The notes beneath the pieces are model-generated. The model saw only the letters and a list, made by a program, of their open reading frames with translations. It made no database searches and was not told where the DNA came from. A stretch of DNA of 64,000 nucleotides from Myxococcales bacterium (GTDB lineage Bacteria; Myxococcota; Myxococcia; Myxococcales; Myxococcaceae). Position 1 is the first letter of the stretch, and every line of letters starts with the position of its first letter. The stretch lies in the NCBI GenBank assembly GCA_020846875.1, contig JADLDB010000086.1:62001-126000 (forward strand). Reading direction: 5' to 3'. A program made the translations under genes and the position numbers. This document shows positions 8,549 through 18,231 of the stretch, piece by piece.

Positions 8549-9889
8549 TCACCCGCCCGACGACATCGAGCGCTCCGCCTCCAGCTTCGGGCGGAACTCG
8601 TCCGCCAGCCGCTGGATCTCCTCCTGCAGTCGCTCCCCCTCGGCGATCAGGTGCACGCGCAGCCGGGAGCGGCTGCCCAGCCGGAAGAAGGCGATCAGAT
8701 CGCCTAGCGCCGCCTTGCGCCGCTCGTAGAAGTACCGGGTGTACAAGGCCAGCGGCAGCGCGGCGAGCAGCACCGTCACCAGGCCCGGTGTGCCCCAAAG
8801 GGCCCACCCGCCCGCGGTGAGCAGCGCCCACCACGCCGGCACCATCACCAGCGCCGAGACGAACTTCAGGGTCGCCCTTCGATCTCTGGACACCGGCGCG
8901 ACCATCGAGAGCAGGCGCAGGATCATGAAGGGGACGACGAAGAGCGCCATGCCCAGCACGAAGAGGGGGAAGCCGAAGAGCAGCGCGGCCAGGTTGCGCA
9001 CCACGAAAGCGAAGATGCTGCCCCGCTCGTAGCTCAAGGACAGATCCTTCGGATCGGCCCGCAGCATCTCCAACCGCGCGCGGTAGGACAGCACGTCCTC
9101 CTTCACCTCGTCGAAGCGCTCCGGATCGACGCTGCGGAGGATGCCGGCGCCCTTCGCCATCAGCCGCAGCCGCTCGGGATCGTTCTCCCGGTAGCCGTTG
9201 CGCAAGGCGAACAACTGGTCGGCCGTCTCGATGAGCCCCAGGTCTTCCCAGGTCTCCAGGTTGATGGTCAGGCCCCGCAGCGCGTCGCCCACCTGCCGGG
9301 TCAACGCCTGCACCCACTCCTGCTCCTTCTTCCCTTCCGGTGGCGTGGCCAGCGCCGGCACCAGGATCGGCTCCCCCACCTCGATGTGCACCTTGCTGCG
9401 GAAGCGGTGCTTCTGTGCGTAGGTCAGCCCGATGGGGACGATCCGCAGCGCGGTGCCCTTCTTCGCCACCCGCAGGGCGATGCGCGCGCAGCCGGTCTTG
9501 ATGTCCGACATCTGGGGCGCGGAGTGCGACTTGCCTTCGGGGAAGATGGTGATCGCCTTCCCCTGTGCCAGCGCCGACGCCGCCGCCTCCAGCGTCCCGT
9601 CGTTCTTCTCCATCAGCCCCGGGTGATCCTGCTTGCGGTACACCGGCAGCGCCCCCAGGCCCTTGAGCAGCCAGCCCAGCACCGGCGCGCGGAACAGCGG
9701 CTCGCGCGCGAGGAAGGTCACCTGGCGATCGGTGATCACGAAGACCAACGCGGGATCGATCAGGCTGTTGGGGTGGTTCCCCACGAACATCACCGGGCCG
9801 GACAGATCGCTGACGTGGCGCACCACCTCCACCCGGTAGAAGAGGCCGAGGGCGAAGGCAACGATGGCGCGGACGAGCCGGTAGAGCAC
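8549..9889 (-). CDS. PlsC-type glycerolipid acyltransferase with C-terminal membrane part
   Basis: Protein of 446 aa. The N-terminal half is a PlsC acyltransferase domain: the histidine motif GNHPNSLIDP (His39, Asp45, five residues between them instead of four, as in the eukaryotic Gpt2-like branch) and the substrate loop TIFPEGKSHS (about 115-123). After a soluble middle region, several hydrophobic segments (about 300-400) anchor it in the membrane, and the C-terminus is charged and helical. A role in phospholipid synthesis or remodelling is likely. It lies 12 bases downstream of the Omp85 gene on the same strand. Confidence 0.8.
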   Translation of the reverse strand: MLYRLVRAIVAFALGLFYRVEVVRHVSDLSGPVMFVGNHPNSLIDPALVFVITDRQVTFLAREPLFRAPVLGWLLKGLGALPVYRKQDHPGLMEKNDGTLEAAASALAQGKAITIFPEGKSHSAPQMSDIKTGCARIALRVAKKGTALRIVPIGLTYAQKHRFRSKVHIEVGEPILVPALATPPEGKKEQEWVQALTRQVGDALRGLTINLETWEDLGLIETADQLFALRNGYRENDPERLRLMAKGAGILRSVDPERFDEVKEDVLSYRARLEMLRADPKDLSLSYERGSIFAFVVRNLAALLFGFPLFVLGMALFVVPFMILRLLSMVAPVSRDRRATLKFVSALVMVPAWWALLTAGGWALWGTPGLVTVLLAALPLALYTRYFYERRKAALGDLIAFFRLGSRSRLRVHLIAEGERLQEEIQRLADEFRPKLEAERSMSSGG

Positions 9890-9901
9890 CGTGCTCCGAG
9901 A

Positions 9902-12900
9902 CTAGAAGACGCCGATGTTGAAGTGGATCACGAAGCTGGGCTCGTTGATCACCCGATCCGGAGACAGGTTGAAGCCGATGTCCAGCGCCAACGGACCCAC
10001 CGGCGTCTGGTAGCGCAGCCCCGAGCCGGCGATGGCGCGGAACGGCCACAGGCTGTCCGGCACCGCCAGCCACAGGTTCCCGGTCTCGAAGAAGACGCCC
10101 AGGTCCAGGGCCCCGAAGGCGGGGAAGCGCACCTCCGTCTTGAGCAGCAGGAAGAGCTCCCCTCCTTCCGACGGCACCTGCCGACCGTCGCGAATGGTGA
10201 GCGCCGCGTCGGAGCAGCCGTCCTTGCTCGCCAACACCTCGCACTCGCGCACCTCGGCCCGGTACTTCGCCCGTAGATCCTCGGCCAGGAGCTGATCTTC
10301 GTTGAAGCCGCGCATCGAGGTGGCGCCGCCCAGGAAGAAGCGCTTCACCGGCGGCGTGGTGGACCCGCTGGAGAGCGGCACGATCCGCCCGGCCCGCGCC
10401 GACACCGCCAGCACGAAGCGGCTGCCCAGCGGCACGTAGCCCGTGGCCAGCCCGGAGAACTTCATGAAATTCACCACCACCGGGTTGCCGTTTTCGTCCA
10501 CCGCGCTCAAGGCGCCGGTCAGATCCGCGGCGCCCTGCAGCAGCAGCCCCTTGCGCGGGTTGGCGGCGCTGTCCCGCAGGTCGAGCGTGGGGCTGAAGCG
10601 GACCGTGTGCAGGAGGAACTCGCCGAAGAGGAAGCGCAGCCGCTCCTGGTCCAGCACGTTGGTCGTCTTGGTCGGATCGACCGACGAGCCGGTAGGCAGC
10701 ACGCGCGACCAGTCCAGCTCGTACTGCAGGGCCAGCGTCAGCTTGGGCTTGAGCCAGTCGATCCGCGGAATCTCGAAGATCTTCTGCCAGTCCAGGGTGG
10801 GCACCCCGGCGAAGCGGGTGAAGCGGAACTGCTGGCGGAACACGCGCTCGCCGATCACGTCGAAGCGCAGGCCGAAGCCCTTGGGCAGCACGCTGCGGCT
10901 GGACACCGAGATGTTGCCCCGGCCGCCGATCTGCTCGTAGGCCGCCAGATCGCTCACGTCGACCTGCTTGCTCAAGGCCGGCGCGGACAGGGCGAAGAAG
11001 TTCACCTGGAGGTGGGCGTTCAGGTTGATCGCCCGCCCCCCCAGGTTGGGGGCGCTCAGATCCACCACCACGCGGGGACCGTCGGCGAGGAAGTAGCCGA
11101 GGCCGAACTCGCCCGACATCCGCGCCCGCTCGCGCGCCTTGAGCAGCACCGTCTTGAGCGGCTCGGGGCGCTCGGGCGCCAGCATCTCAACCTCCACGCT
11201 GCGGAAGATCCCCAGGCCCATCAGGTTGGACTGCGTCTTCGCCAGGGCCTCGGAGTCCAGCGGCTGGTCTTCCACCATCGTCGCCTGGCGCAGCAGCACC
11301 TCGTCGTAGGTGCGGTCGTTCCCCACCGGGAGGATCGCCCGCACCCGCACCAGCGGCCCGGGATCCACCGCCAGCACCGCGTCGGCGCTCTTCCCGTCGT
11401 CGGACAGCCGGTAGGTGGCCGCCACCTGCGCGAAGAGGTAGCCGCTGCGGCCCAGTTCCTTCGCCAGCGCCTGCCGCACGCCCTCCAGCGCCTGGAGGCT
11501 GAAGGGGGCGCCCTTCTCCACCCGGCCCACCACGTCGGAGGTGAAGCCTTCCGGCAGCCCCTTCGCGTCCAGCACGCTGAAGTGTGCCTGCGGCCCCTCC
11601 ACCACCGCGAAGCGCGCCCTGGCGAGGCGCCCGTCGATCAGCACCTCGTCCAGCGCCACCGTGCCCGACAGGTAGCCGCGCTGGCGGTACAGCGCCGTCA
11701 TCGCCCGAGTGGCCTCTGCCCAGGCCTCCTCGACCAGCACGGTGTCCAGCGCCGGGCTGGCCAGCTCGCTCTGCAGCGGCTGGCGGGTCCGGCCCTCGAG
11801 CTCCAGCGGATCGCCCAGCGCGTGCACGTCGAAGCTGACCTGGGGGGCGGTGGCCTCCATCACCTTCAGCAGCACCTCGCGTAGCTCCGAGTCGCTCACC
11901 GCGGTGTTCCCGTCGAAGTCCAGCGACGCCACGCGCAAGGGCGTGCCCTCTTCGATCACGAAGCCCAGCGCGGCCGCTCTGGTCCCTGGGCGGATCACCT
12001 CGCTGGTGCGGATCCGCACGTCGTGGAAGCCGCGGTACCGGTAGAACTGCTCCAGCTTCGCCGCGAGGCGCTCCGCCATCATCCCGTCGAGCAGCTCCTC
12101 GCCGGTGTAGGCCAGCACGCTGGTGAGGGTGATGTCCGCGAAGTGGCGATTGCCCGAGAAGGCCAGCTCGAAGCGGGGCCCGGAGATCACCGGCAAGATC
12201 AGGCGGCCGTCGCCCTGCACCGCCGGGGTGCCCACCCTCGCCCGGTAGAACCGCTCCTTCTGGAACAGGGTGCGGACGCGCCCCAGGCCCTGCTCCACCA
12301 GCTCCAGGTCCAGCACCTCACCTGGGCCGACGCCCAGCACCTCCCGCAGCCGCGACAGCTCCAGGCCCGGCTCGCCCACCCACGAGATGCCCGACACCCG
12401 CAGGGGCGGTCCTTCGCGCACCACGAAGCCCACCGTCACGCCTTCCTCCTCGCCCTCCACCAGATCTTCGATCCTCGGCTCGACCTCCACCTCCCGGTAG
12501 CCGCGCCGGTGGTAGCGCTCCACCACCTTCTCCACCGCGCGGACGACGCGCTCGGGCCAGTACTCGGCGCCTCGCGCCAGCCGCGACGCCTCCACGACCT
12601 CGGCCGAGGTCAGCGCCACGTTCCCTTCCGCGTACACGTCCATCACCGAGCGGCGCGGCGTCAGCTCGATGGTCAGCGCCAGGCCACCTTCCCCTTCCAC
12701 GCCCGTCACCTCCACGTCGGCGAAGCGCCCGGTGGCGTAGAGGTTCTCGATGGTCCGCTGCACCGCCCGGCGCGAGAAGGCCTGCCCCTGCCGCACCGCC
12801 ACCAGGCTGGGCACGCGGTCCAGCAGCTTCGGATCCGCGCCCGCCGGCAGGCGCACCTCCACCGAGCTCACCGCGAGCGGCCTGCTGTCCCCCTCGTTCG

Positions 12901-12949
12901 CCGGCGCCTGAGCGAGCAGCGCCGCCGCCACACAGAGCGCTATTCCCAT
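9902..12949 (-). CDS. tamA: Omp85/TamA-like outer membrane assembly protein, seven POTRA repeats
   Basis: Protein of 1015 aa. A signal peptide (MGIALCVAAALLAQAPA) is followed by about seven successive POTRA-like repeats over residues 30-650, each ending in a segment such as VVREGPPLRVSGI, VIEEGTPLRVASL or VVEGPQAHFSVL. The C-terminal 360 residues form the Omp85 beta-barrel, including FFLGGATSMRGFNEDQL and a terminal Phe. TamA has three POTRA domains and BamA five, so this is unusually long. The start overlaps the tamB stop by 10 bases, so the pair is probably a TamAB-type system. BamA is an alternative identity. Confidence 0.8.
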   Translation of the reverse strand: MGIALCVAAALLAQAPANEGDSRPLAVSSVEVRLPAGADPKLLDRVPSLVAVRQGQAFSRRAVQRTIENLYATGRFADVEVTGVEGEGGLALTIELTPRRSVMDVYAEGNVALTSAEVVEASRLARGAEYWPERVVRAVEKVVERYHRRGYREVEVEPRIEDLVEGEEEGVTVGFVVREGPPLRVSGISWVGEPGLELSRLREVLGVGPGEVLDLELVEQGLGRVRTLFQKERFYRARVGTPAVQGDGRLILPVISGPRFELAFSGNRHFADITLTSVLAYTGEELLDGMMAERLAAKLEQFYRYRGFHDVRIRTSEVIRPGTRAAALGFVIEEGTPLRVASLDFDGNTAVSDSELREVLLKVMEATAPQVSFDVHALGDPLELEGRTRQPLQSELASPALDTVLVEEAWAEATRAMTALYRQRGYLSGTVALDEVLIDGRLARARFAVVEGPQAHFSVLDAKGLPEGFTSDVVGRVEKGAPFSLQALEGVRQALAKELGRSGYLFAQVAATYRLSDDGKSADAVLAVDPGPLVRVRAILPVGNDRTYDEVLLRQATMVEDQPLDSEALAKTQSNLMGLGIFRSVEVEMLAPERPEPLKTVLLKARERARMSGEFGLGYFLADGPRVVVDLSAPNLGGRAINLNAHLQVNFFALSAPALSKQVDVSDLAAYEQIGGRGNISVSSRSVLPKGFGLRFDVIGERVFRQQFRFTRFAGVPTLDWQKIFEIPRIDWLKPKLTLALQYELDWSRVLPTGSSVDPTKTTNVLDQERLRFLFGEFLLHTVRFSPTLDLRDSAANPRKGLLLQGAADLTGALSAVDENGNPVVVNFMKFSGLATGYVPLGSRFVLAVSARAGRIVPLSSGSTTPPVKRFFLGGATSMRGFNEDQLLAEDLRAKYRAEVRECEVLASKDGCSDAALTIRDGRQVPSEGGELFLLLKTEVRFPAFGALDLGVFFETGNLWLAVPDSLWPFRAIAGSGLRYQTPVGPLALDIGFNLSPDRVINEPSFVIHFNIGVF

Positions 12950-15900
12950 TCGAACAGGAACCGCAGATCGAGCCCCGGGTTGCCGACGCTGGTGTTCTGG
13001 TTCTGGTTGTCCCACTGCGCGCGCGCGGACACGCGCTGGTTGATGCGGTACTCCGCCTGGGCCTTGGTGCCCCGGCCCGTCACCGGCTGGGTGACGCCCA
13101 CCTTGAGGTTCTGATCCAGCACCTTCGCCTCCCACTGCACCGCGGGCTCGGAGGTGCCGGTGCTCTCGTTGAAGCTGGTGGTGAAGCGCACCTGCTGATC
13201 CTTGAGACCTACGCTCTCGGACAGGAAGCGCTGCACCTGTTGATCGAGGCCGGACGCGGACAGCAGGGCCTCGGCCGCCAGGCTGGCGCCGGTCTGGCTG
13301 GACAGGCTCTCGCGCGAGGTGACGCCGATGGTGAGCAGCGCGACGATGTCGGACTCCGCCAGGTTGGGCTCGCTGGTGAAGCTGATCTTCGGATCGTCCA
13401 GCCGCCCGAAGGCCTTCACGTTCACTACGTAGTCGCGCACCGTCGTCTGCGCCGAGAGATCGAAGGTGGGCCACAGCCCGTTGAACTGCAGCAGGCCGCG
13501 GCTGATCCGGTAGGTGTTGTTGCGGAAGTAGGCCTGCGCGCCCTCGCCCGCCTCGATCGCGCCGATCAGCACCGGCTTCACGTTGGTCCCGGTCAGCCGC
13601 ACCTTACCCAGCAGCCTGGAGCGCACCAGGTTGTTGTCCAGGCGCACGTCGGGCCCCGCGCTCACGTCCACGTCCAGGCGCAGCCACTCCACCGGCTTGT
13701 CCTCCGACGGCACGCCGCGATCGCGCGCCGCCGCCAGCAGATCGTCCAGCGACAGTTGGCGGGTGTAGCGAAAGCGATCGACCTCCAGCGCCCCCGACAA
13801 CTGGTAGGCGCCCTGCTTGCGCGAGGCCAACAGCAGGCTGCCGCTGAGCGTCACCGGCACCTCCGGCTGCACGCGCAAGGTCACGTCCGAGAGGTCGAAC
13901 TGCAGCCCCAGCGACGCCACGTCCAGCCCGTCCAGCCGGGCGTCGCCGCGCACCCGCACGCTGCCGTCGTTGACGAAGCCCTGCACGTCCTGCAGCAGGA
14001 TGCGCGACTCCGAGAAGTTGGCCCGGCCGGACAGGGAGCGCACCTGCACGTCCTGCCCCTTCACCGCGAAGCGCACGTCGCCAAAGTCGGCGTTGCCCAC
14101 CAGGGTCGGATCCCTGGCGGGCCCCGAGAAGGCCGCGGTGAAGCCCAGCTGCCCCTGCGTGCGATCGAGCGTGCCCACGAAGCTGGAGAGGATGGACAGG
14201 TCCAGCGCTCCCCGGGCCTTCAGATCCACCGTCTGAGGCCCCCAGGTGCCCTCGGCCAGCAGCTCGGAGGTGGGCCCCTTCATGTGCAGGGCGCGCACCG
14301 CGAAGGCCCCGGTGCTCCAGGTGAGCTCCACCGGCCCCACGTTGGAAGCCTGGAACTCGCCGCGCGAGGCGGCCAGCTTGTCCAGCCGCACCTGCGCCTG
14401 GGACTGCGCGACGGCCAGCAAGGGGCCGCTCAGCGTGACGTCTCCTGCCACGGCGGCGGAGAGCTGCGCAGCCGACGCCGGGAGGAAGGGCGAAAGATCG
14501 CCCAGATCCACCTTCAGATCCGCGGTGTACGGCCAGTCGTTCTTCATCGTGAAGTGCAGCCCGGCGCCGAGGCCTCGGAAGACGGTGCCCTTCACGTCCG
14601 CGGCCAGGCCCACCACCTTCGCGTCCAGGTGTCCGGGGCCCAGCGCCTTGCCCCTCCAGTGCGCGTCCGCCGAGTCCATCGACCCGTCCACCAGCAGCTC
14701 GTCGGTGGTGCCACCCACCTTCGCTGCCGCGACGAAGGCGCCGGTGACGGGGATCTGGTCCGCCCCGCCGGGATCGATCAGCTCGGCCAGGTTGCCGCCC
14801 TCGATCCCCATCGAGAAGGACAGGGGACCCGCGAACTCCCAGCGGCCTCCGACGGAGTAGCGCCCCAGGACCCCCGCGAAGCGCGTCGGCTCCAGCACCA
14901 ACGCCTTGCCGTCCTCGAAGCGGGTGATCAGGCTCGCCTCCCCCATATGGCGATCGAAGTAGCGCACGTCGCGCACGTGGGTGGCGATCACCCCGGTGAG
15001 CTGCGAGGCCGGGCTGTCCACTGCGGCCAGGCCCGAGACGCGGCCGGTCAGCACGCCGTCCTGGAGGCTCTGCATCATCGGGCTCAAGTCGGCGAGCAGA
15101 TCGACCATGTCCTCCACGCGCCCGTCGGGCAACTGCACGGTGGCCCGGGTGTAGAGGCCGGCCGGCCGGAAGCTGAGCGCCACGTCGCCGAAGTACTGGG
15201 TCTGCCCCTTCTGGGCCACCACCGCGGGCAAGGACAGCGTGTCGCCGCGGAACTCCAGCGGGGACTGCACCACCCCCAGCGAGTAGCCCCACAGCTTGAA
15301 GTCGCGCAGCGTCACCTGGGCGTCCACCACGATCGCGTCCCCGGTCATCGGCCCGGCGATGCGCGCCTTCGCGCTCCCCACGCCGGACCAGGGCAGCTCG
15401 GCGATCGCCCCGAAGTCCGCTAAATCGATCTGCTCGCCGGTGACGTCGATGTCCAGACCGCGGCGGGCGTCGTAAAAGAGCGCCACCCGCCCGGCCAACC
15501 GCGTCGCCTCCTGCGGCCCCACGCGGATCCGCACGTCGTCGAAGGTGACCCCTTCACCCGACACGCCCAGGCGGAAGGCGCCGCTCGACTGCTTGAAGCG
15601 GAGGATGGTCGGCCCCCCCTCGGCCGGCTCGTCCCAGGCGCGCGCCGCCAGCACGAAGGGCCCGGTGGAGAAGTCGATGTCACCGGACAGCGCCGGCGCG
15701 GGCAACAGCCGGCCCGCCAGCGCGCCCTTCGTCGAGGCGGAAAACTCCACCCAGGCCCCCGGCACCCCGGCGCGCTCCATGATCCGCGCGAAGGACGCGT
15801 CGCGCGTCTCCACCTGCACCTTCACCGGCAGGCCTTCCTTGAGCGACAGCTCGCCCGAGACGCGGACCGTCCCCTCGCCGGAGGTGGTGAGGAACTCCTC

Positions 15901-16839
15901 CATCGCCACCGTCTGCCCGGACCAGGTGCCCTTCGCCGAGAAGTCCCCCGGGCGGAAGTGCCCCAGCACGACCTGGGTGGCCTGCAGCTCCGCTCGCACC
16001 ACCGGCGCGTCTACCCGCCCGGAGATCGTCACCCGGCTCACCACCTGCCCCGAAGGCTCAGGCAGGGGCACCCCCAGGCGCGGCAGGCTCTCCAGCGGCA
16101 CCCAGGCCTGCGCGCCCAGCGCCAACACCGGCAGCGCGTCGCACAGCGACTCCACGCGGCCCGCGGCGGTGAGGGACACGCCTTCCACGTTGGCCTCCAG
16201 GCGCCGCAGCTCGAGCTCCCGGTCCTCCAGATCGACGGCCGCGCTCACCTGAAACTGGCCCAGGGTGAGCAGCCGTCCCTGCACCGTCGCGCTGCCCGAG
16301 CGCGCCTGCGCGTCGAGGTCGGCCGAGCGGCGGCCCAGCGACGCTGCCACGTCCAGGCCCTCCAGCGCCACCGCCTGTCCGGAGGGCAGCGCGAGGCGCA
16401 CGCTCCCCTGCTCCACCTTGAGCGCCCCCACCCGCAGGCGGCGCAGCGCGTCCAGCGGGCAGCCGGCGGGCTCCTTCGACTCATCGCCCTGCGGCAGCGT
16501 GAGGTCCACCCGGGGCCGCACCAGCGCCACCTCGTGCAGCGACACGTAGCCGGGGAACAGCCCGCGCAGGGACACCTCCGCCGAGTCCGCCGACGCTAGC
16601 GGTGCGGCCGCCCCGGGCTGCGAGACCGCCACCGCCTCGAGGCGCACGCCCATGGTCAGCGGCTGGAGCTCACACCGGCCGATGGCCACGTCCAGGCCCA
16701 GGAGGCCTGGGAGCCGCTCCCGCAACTCACCGCACACCAGCTCACCCGCGCGCTCGGTGCGCAGAAGGAACACGAGCCCGACGACGCCCAGCGCCATCAG
16801 GCCTAGCGCTCTACGCCACCTGCGCCGCGGCTCGATCAC
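12940..16839 (-). CDS. tamB: TamB-like translocation/assembly protein
   Basis: TamB (DUF490) family protein of 1299 aa. A single N-terminal membrane anchor (about residues 10-27) precedes a very long beta-rich periplasmic region that ends in the conserved C-terminal TamB domain, with motifs such as FGRLDDPKISFTSEPNLAESDIVALLTIG and a terminal aromatic FLFEWE. Such proteins span the periplasm and, with an Omp85 partner, insert outer membrane proteins or carry lipids. The start is GTG with GGAGGA six bases upstream. It overlaps the Omp85 gene downstream. Confidence 0.88.
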   Translation of the reverse strand: MIEPRRRWRRALGLMALGVVGLVFLLRTERAGELVCGELRERLPGLLGLDVAIGRCELQPLTMGVRLEAVAVSQPGAAAPLASADSAEVSLRGLFPGYVSLHEVALVRPRVDLTLPQGDESKEPAGCPLDALRRLRVGALKVEQGSVRLALPSGQAVALEGLDVAASLGRRSADLDAQARSGSATVQGRLLTLGQFQVSAAVDLEDRELELRRLEANVEGVSLTAAGRVESLCDALPVLALGAQAWVPLESLPRLGVPLPEPSGQVVSRVTISGRVDAPVVRAELQATQVVLGHFRPGDFSAKGTWSGQTVAMEEFLTTSGEGTVRVSGELSLKEGLPVKVQVETRDASFARIMERAGVPGAWVEFSASTKGALAGRLLPAPALSGDIDFSTGPFVLAARAWDEPAEGGPTILRFKQSSGAFRLGVSGEGVTFDDVRIRVGPQEATRLAGRVALFYDARRGLDIDVTGEQIDLADFGAIAELPWSGVGSAKARIAGPMTGDAIVVDAQVTLRDFKLWGYSLGVVQSPLEFRGDTLSLPAVVAQKGQTQYFGDVALSFRPAGLYTRATVQLPDGRVEDMVDLLADLSPMMQSLQDGVLTGRVSGLAAVDSPASQLTGVIATHVRDVRYFDRHMGEASLITRFEDGKALVLEPTRFAGVLGRYSVGGRWEFAGPLSFSMGIEGGNLAELIDPGGADQIPVTGAFVAAAKVGGTTDELLVDGSMDSADAHWRGKALGPGHLDAKVVGLAADVKGTVFRGLGAGLHFTMKNDWPYTADLKVDLGDLSPFLPASAAQLSAAVAGDVTLSGPLLAVAQSQAQVRLDKLAASRGEFQASNVGPVELTWSTGAFAVRALHMKGPTSELLAEGTWGPQTVDLKARGALDLSILSSFVGTLDRTQGQLGFTAAFSGPARDPTLVGNADFGDVRFAVKGQDVQVRSLSGRANFSESRILLQDVQGFVNDGSVRVRGDARLDGLDVASLGLQFDLSDVTLRVQPEVPVTLSGSLLLASRKQGAYQLSGALEVDRFRYTRQLSLDDLLAAARDRGVPSEDKPVEWLRLDVDVSAGPDVRLDNNLVRSRLLGKVRLTGTNVKPVLIGAIEAGEGAQAYFRNNTYRISRGLLQFNGLWPTFDLSAQTTVRDYVVNVKAFGRLDDPKISFTSEPNLAESDIVALLTIGVTSRESLSSQTGASLAAEALLSASGLDQQVQRFLSESVGLKDQQVRFTTSFNESTGTSEPAVQWEAKVLDQNLKVGVTQPVTGRGTKAQAEYRINQRVSARAQWDNQNQNTSVGNPGLDLRFLFEWE

Positions 16840-16875
16840 GGCGTGTCCTCCGAGTCTTCAAACCGCGCCTTCGCG

Positions 16876-18225
16876 CTACAGCTTCCCCAGGCCCTCGAGG
16901 TAGCGGTCGATCTCCGCCAGATCCACTGCACCCTTGGGCCTTGCTGCCCCACCCGCTCCCGGAGCCGACGGCGCGGGCGGAGGAAGAGGCGGCGGCATGG
17001 GGGCGCTGGCCCCCTCCTTCGCGACACCGGCCTCGCCGCCGGCGGGCGTCCCGGCGGGGACAGGCTCCGGCCCCACGGCCACCGGCTCGCGCCTGGACGC
17101 CACCGCCGCCGCGCTCGCCGGCGGGCGGTACGGCGCCTTCACCGGAGACCCCGCGGGCGCCGGCGGCGCCGGGGGCGCAGCGGGGAGGACGGCAGGCTTC
17201 AGGGCCACCGCTGCAGACGAGGCCGAAGACGGCACCGCCGAGGGCACCGCGGGCCTGGGCGCCGCCCCGGGAGGCGGGGCCGCGGCGCTGGACGGTGCCA
17301 TCACCGGAGTGATCGCCGGCGGGGGAACCGCCGCGCTCGCATCGGCGACCGGCGCTTGCGCGGGCGCCGCCGAGGGGGCCTCCGGCTGGGCCGCGGCTGC
17401 GTTGGTCCGGTTCGCCTCCAGCCCCAGGTTCTCGGCGATCTGCTCGATCAGCTCGCCGGAGATCTCCGCGCTGCGCGAGAGGAAGCCTTCGAACAGCGCG
17501 TTGTCGCAGATGGTGTTGATCACCCGCGGCGTGCCGCCCGAGCGCCGGTGCACCGCCTGGATCGCCTCCCCGCCGAACGGCATCTTCGCGCTGCCGGCCA
17601 GCCGCAGCCGGTGCTTGATGTACGCCTCCGTGGAGTCGGCGCTGAAGGGCTCCAGCCGGTAGCGCATCGCCACCCGCTGGGCCAGCGGCGGGTCGAGCCT
17701 CAGGTTCTGCTCGATCTCCGGCAGCCCGAAGAAGACGAAGCTGATCAACTTCCGCTCCGGCACCTCGAGGTTGAGCAGCCCGCGGAACTCCTCCATCAGC
17801 TCGCGGGTCTCCAGCATCTGCGCCTCGTCGATCAGCACCACCGCCTTGCGGCCCTGCTCGTAGATCTGCAGGAGCCGCTGGTAGAGCTGCGAGAGCAGCG
17901 CCAGCTTCTCCTGCGCGGGGTTCTCCACGCCCAACTGCAGGGCGATCCGCTTGAGCAGCCAGCCGGCGGTGATCCCCGAGTGGATGATCACCAGCAGCGC
18001 CGCCTCGTACTCCTCCTCGGGCAGCGAATCGAGCAGCCGCCGGGCCAGCGTCGTCTTCCCCGCGCCGATGTCGCCCACCAGCACCGCCAGCCCCTTCATC
18101 GAGCTGGCCGCGTACAACAGCCGCGTCAACGCCTGCTGGTGCTGCGGGGCGTTGTAATAGAAGCGGCTCACCGGCGCGTTGCTGAACGGCTCCGAGGTGA
18201 GTCCGAAGTACTCCAGGTAGCTCAT
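16876..18225 (-). CDS. ExeA/GspA-like AAA ATPase with Pro/Ala-rich tail
   Basis: Protein of 449 aa. The N-terminal ~270 residues are an ExeA-type AAA ATPase: it opens with YLEYFGLTSEPFSNAP, has Walker A GDIGAGKTT and Walker B VVLIDEAQ, and the sensor region SGGTPRVINTICDNAL. The rest is a low-complexity Ala/Pro tail with no peptidoglycan-binding domain or membrane helix, ending in a short conserved-looking helix. ExeA relatives help assemble secretin machines through the wall. Position downstream of the SgmX-like gene (6 bases) and near pilQ suggests a motility or envelope role, by inference. Confidence 0.75.
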   Translation of the reverse strand: MSYLEYFGLTSEPFSNAPVSRFYYNAPQHQQALTRLLYAASSMKGLAVLVGDIGAGKTTLARRLLDSLPEEEYEAALLVIIHSGITAGWLLKRIALQLGVENPAQEKLALLSQLYQRLLQIYEQGRKAVVLIDEAQMLETRELMEEFRGLLNLEVPERKLISFVFFGLPEIEQNLRLDPPLAQRVAMRYRLEPFSADSTEAYIKHRLRLAGSAKMPFGGEAIQAVHRRSGGTPRVINTICDNALFEGFLSRSAEISGELIEQIAENLGLEANRTNAAAAQPEAPSAAPAQAPVADASAAVPPPAITPVMAPSSAAAPPPGAAPRPAVPSAVPSSASSAAVALKPAVLPAAPPAPPAPAGSPVKAPYRPPASAAAVASRREPVAVGPEPVPAGTPAGGEAGVAKEGASAPMPPPLPPPAPSAPGAGGAARPKGAVDLAEIDRYLEGLGKL

Positions 18226-18231
18226 GGCGCG

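Noticed and set aside
12950-13474. Upstream extension of the Omp85 frame into tamB
   Set aside because: The extension reads through tamB coding sequence and lacks any POTRA or signal features; the signal peptide begins at the ATG at 12949.
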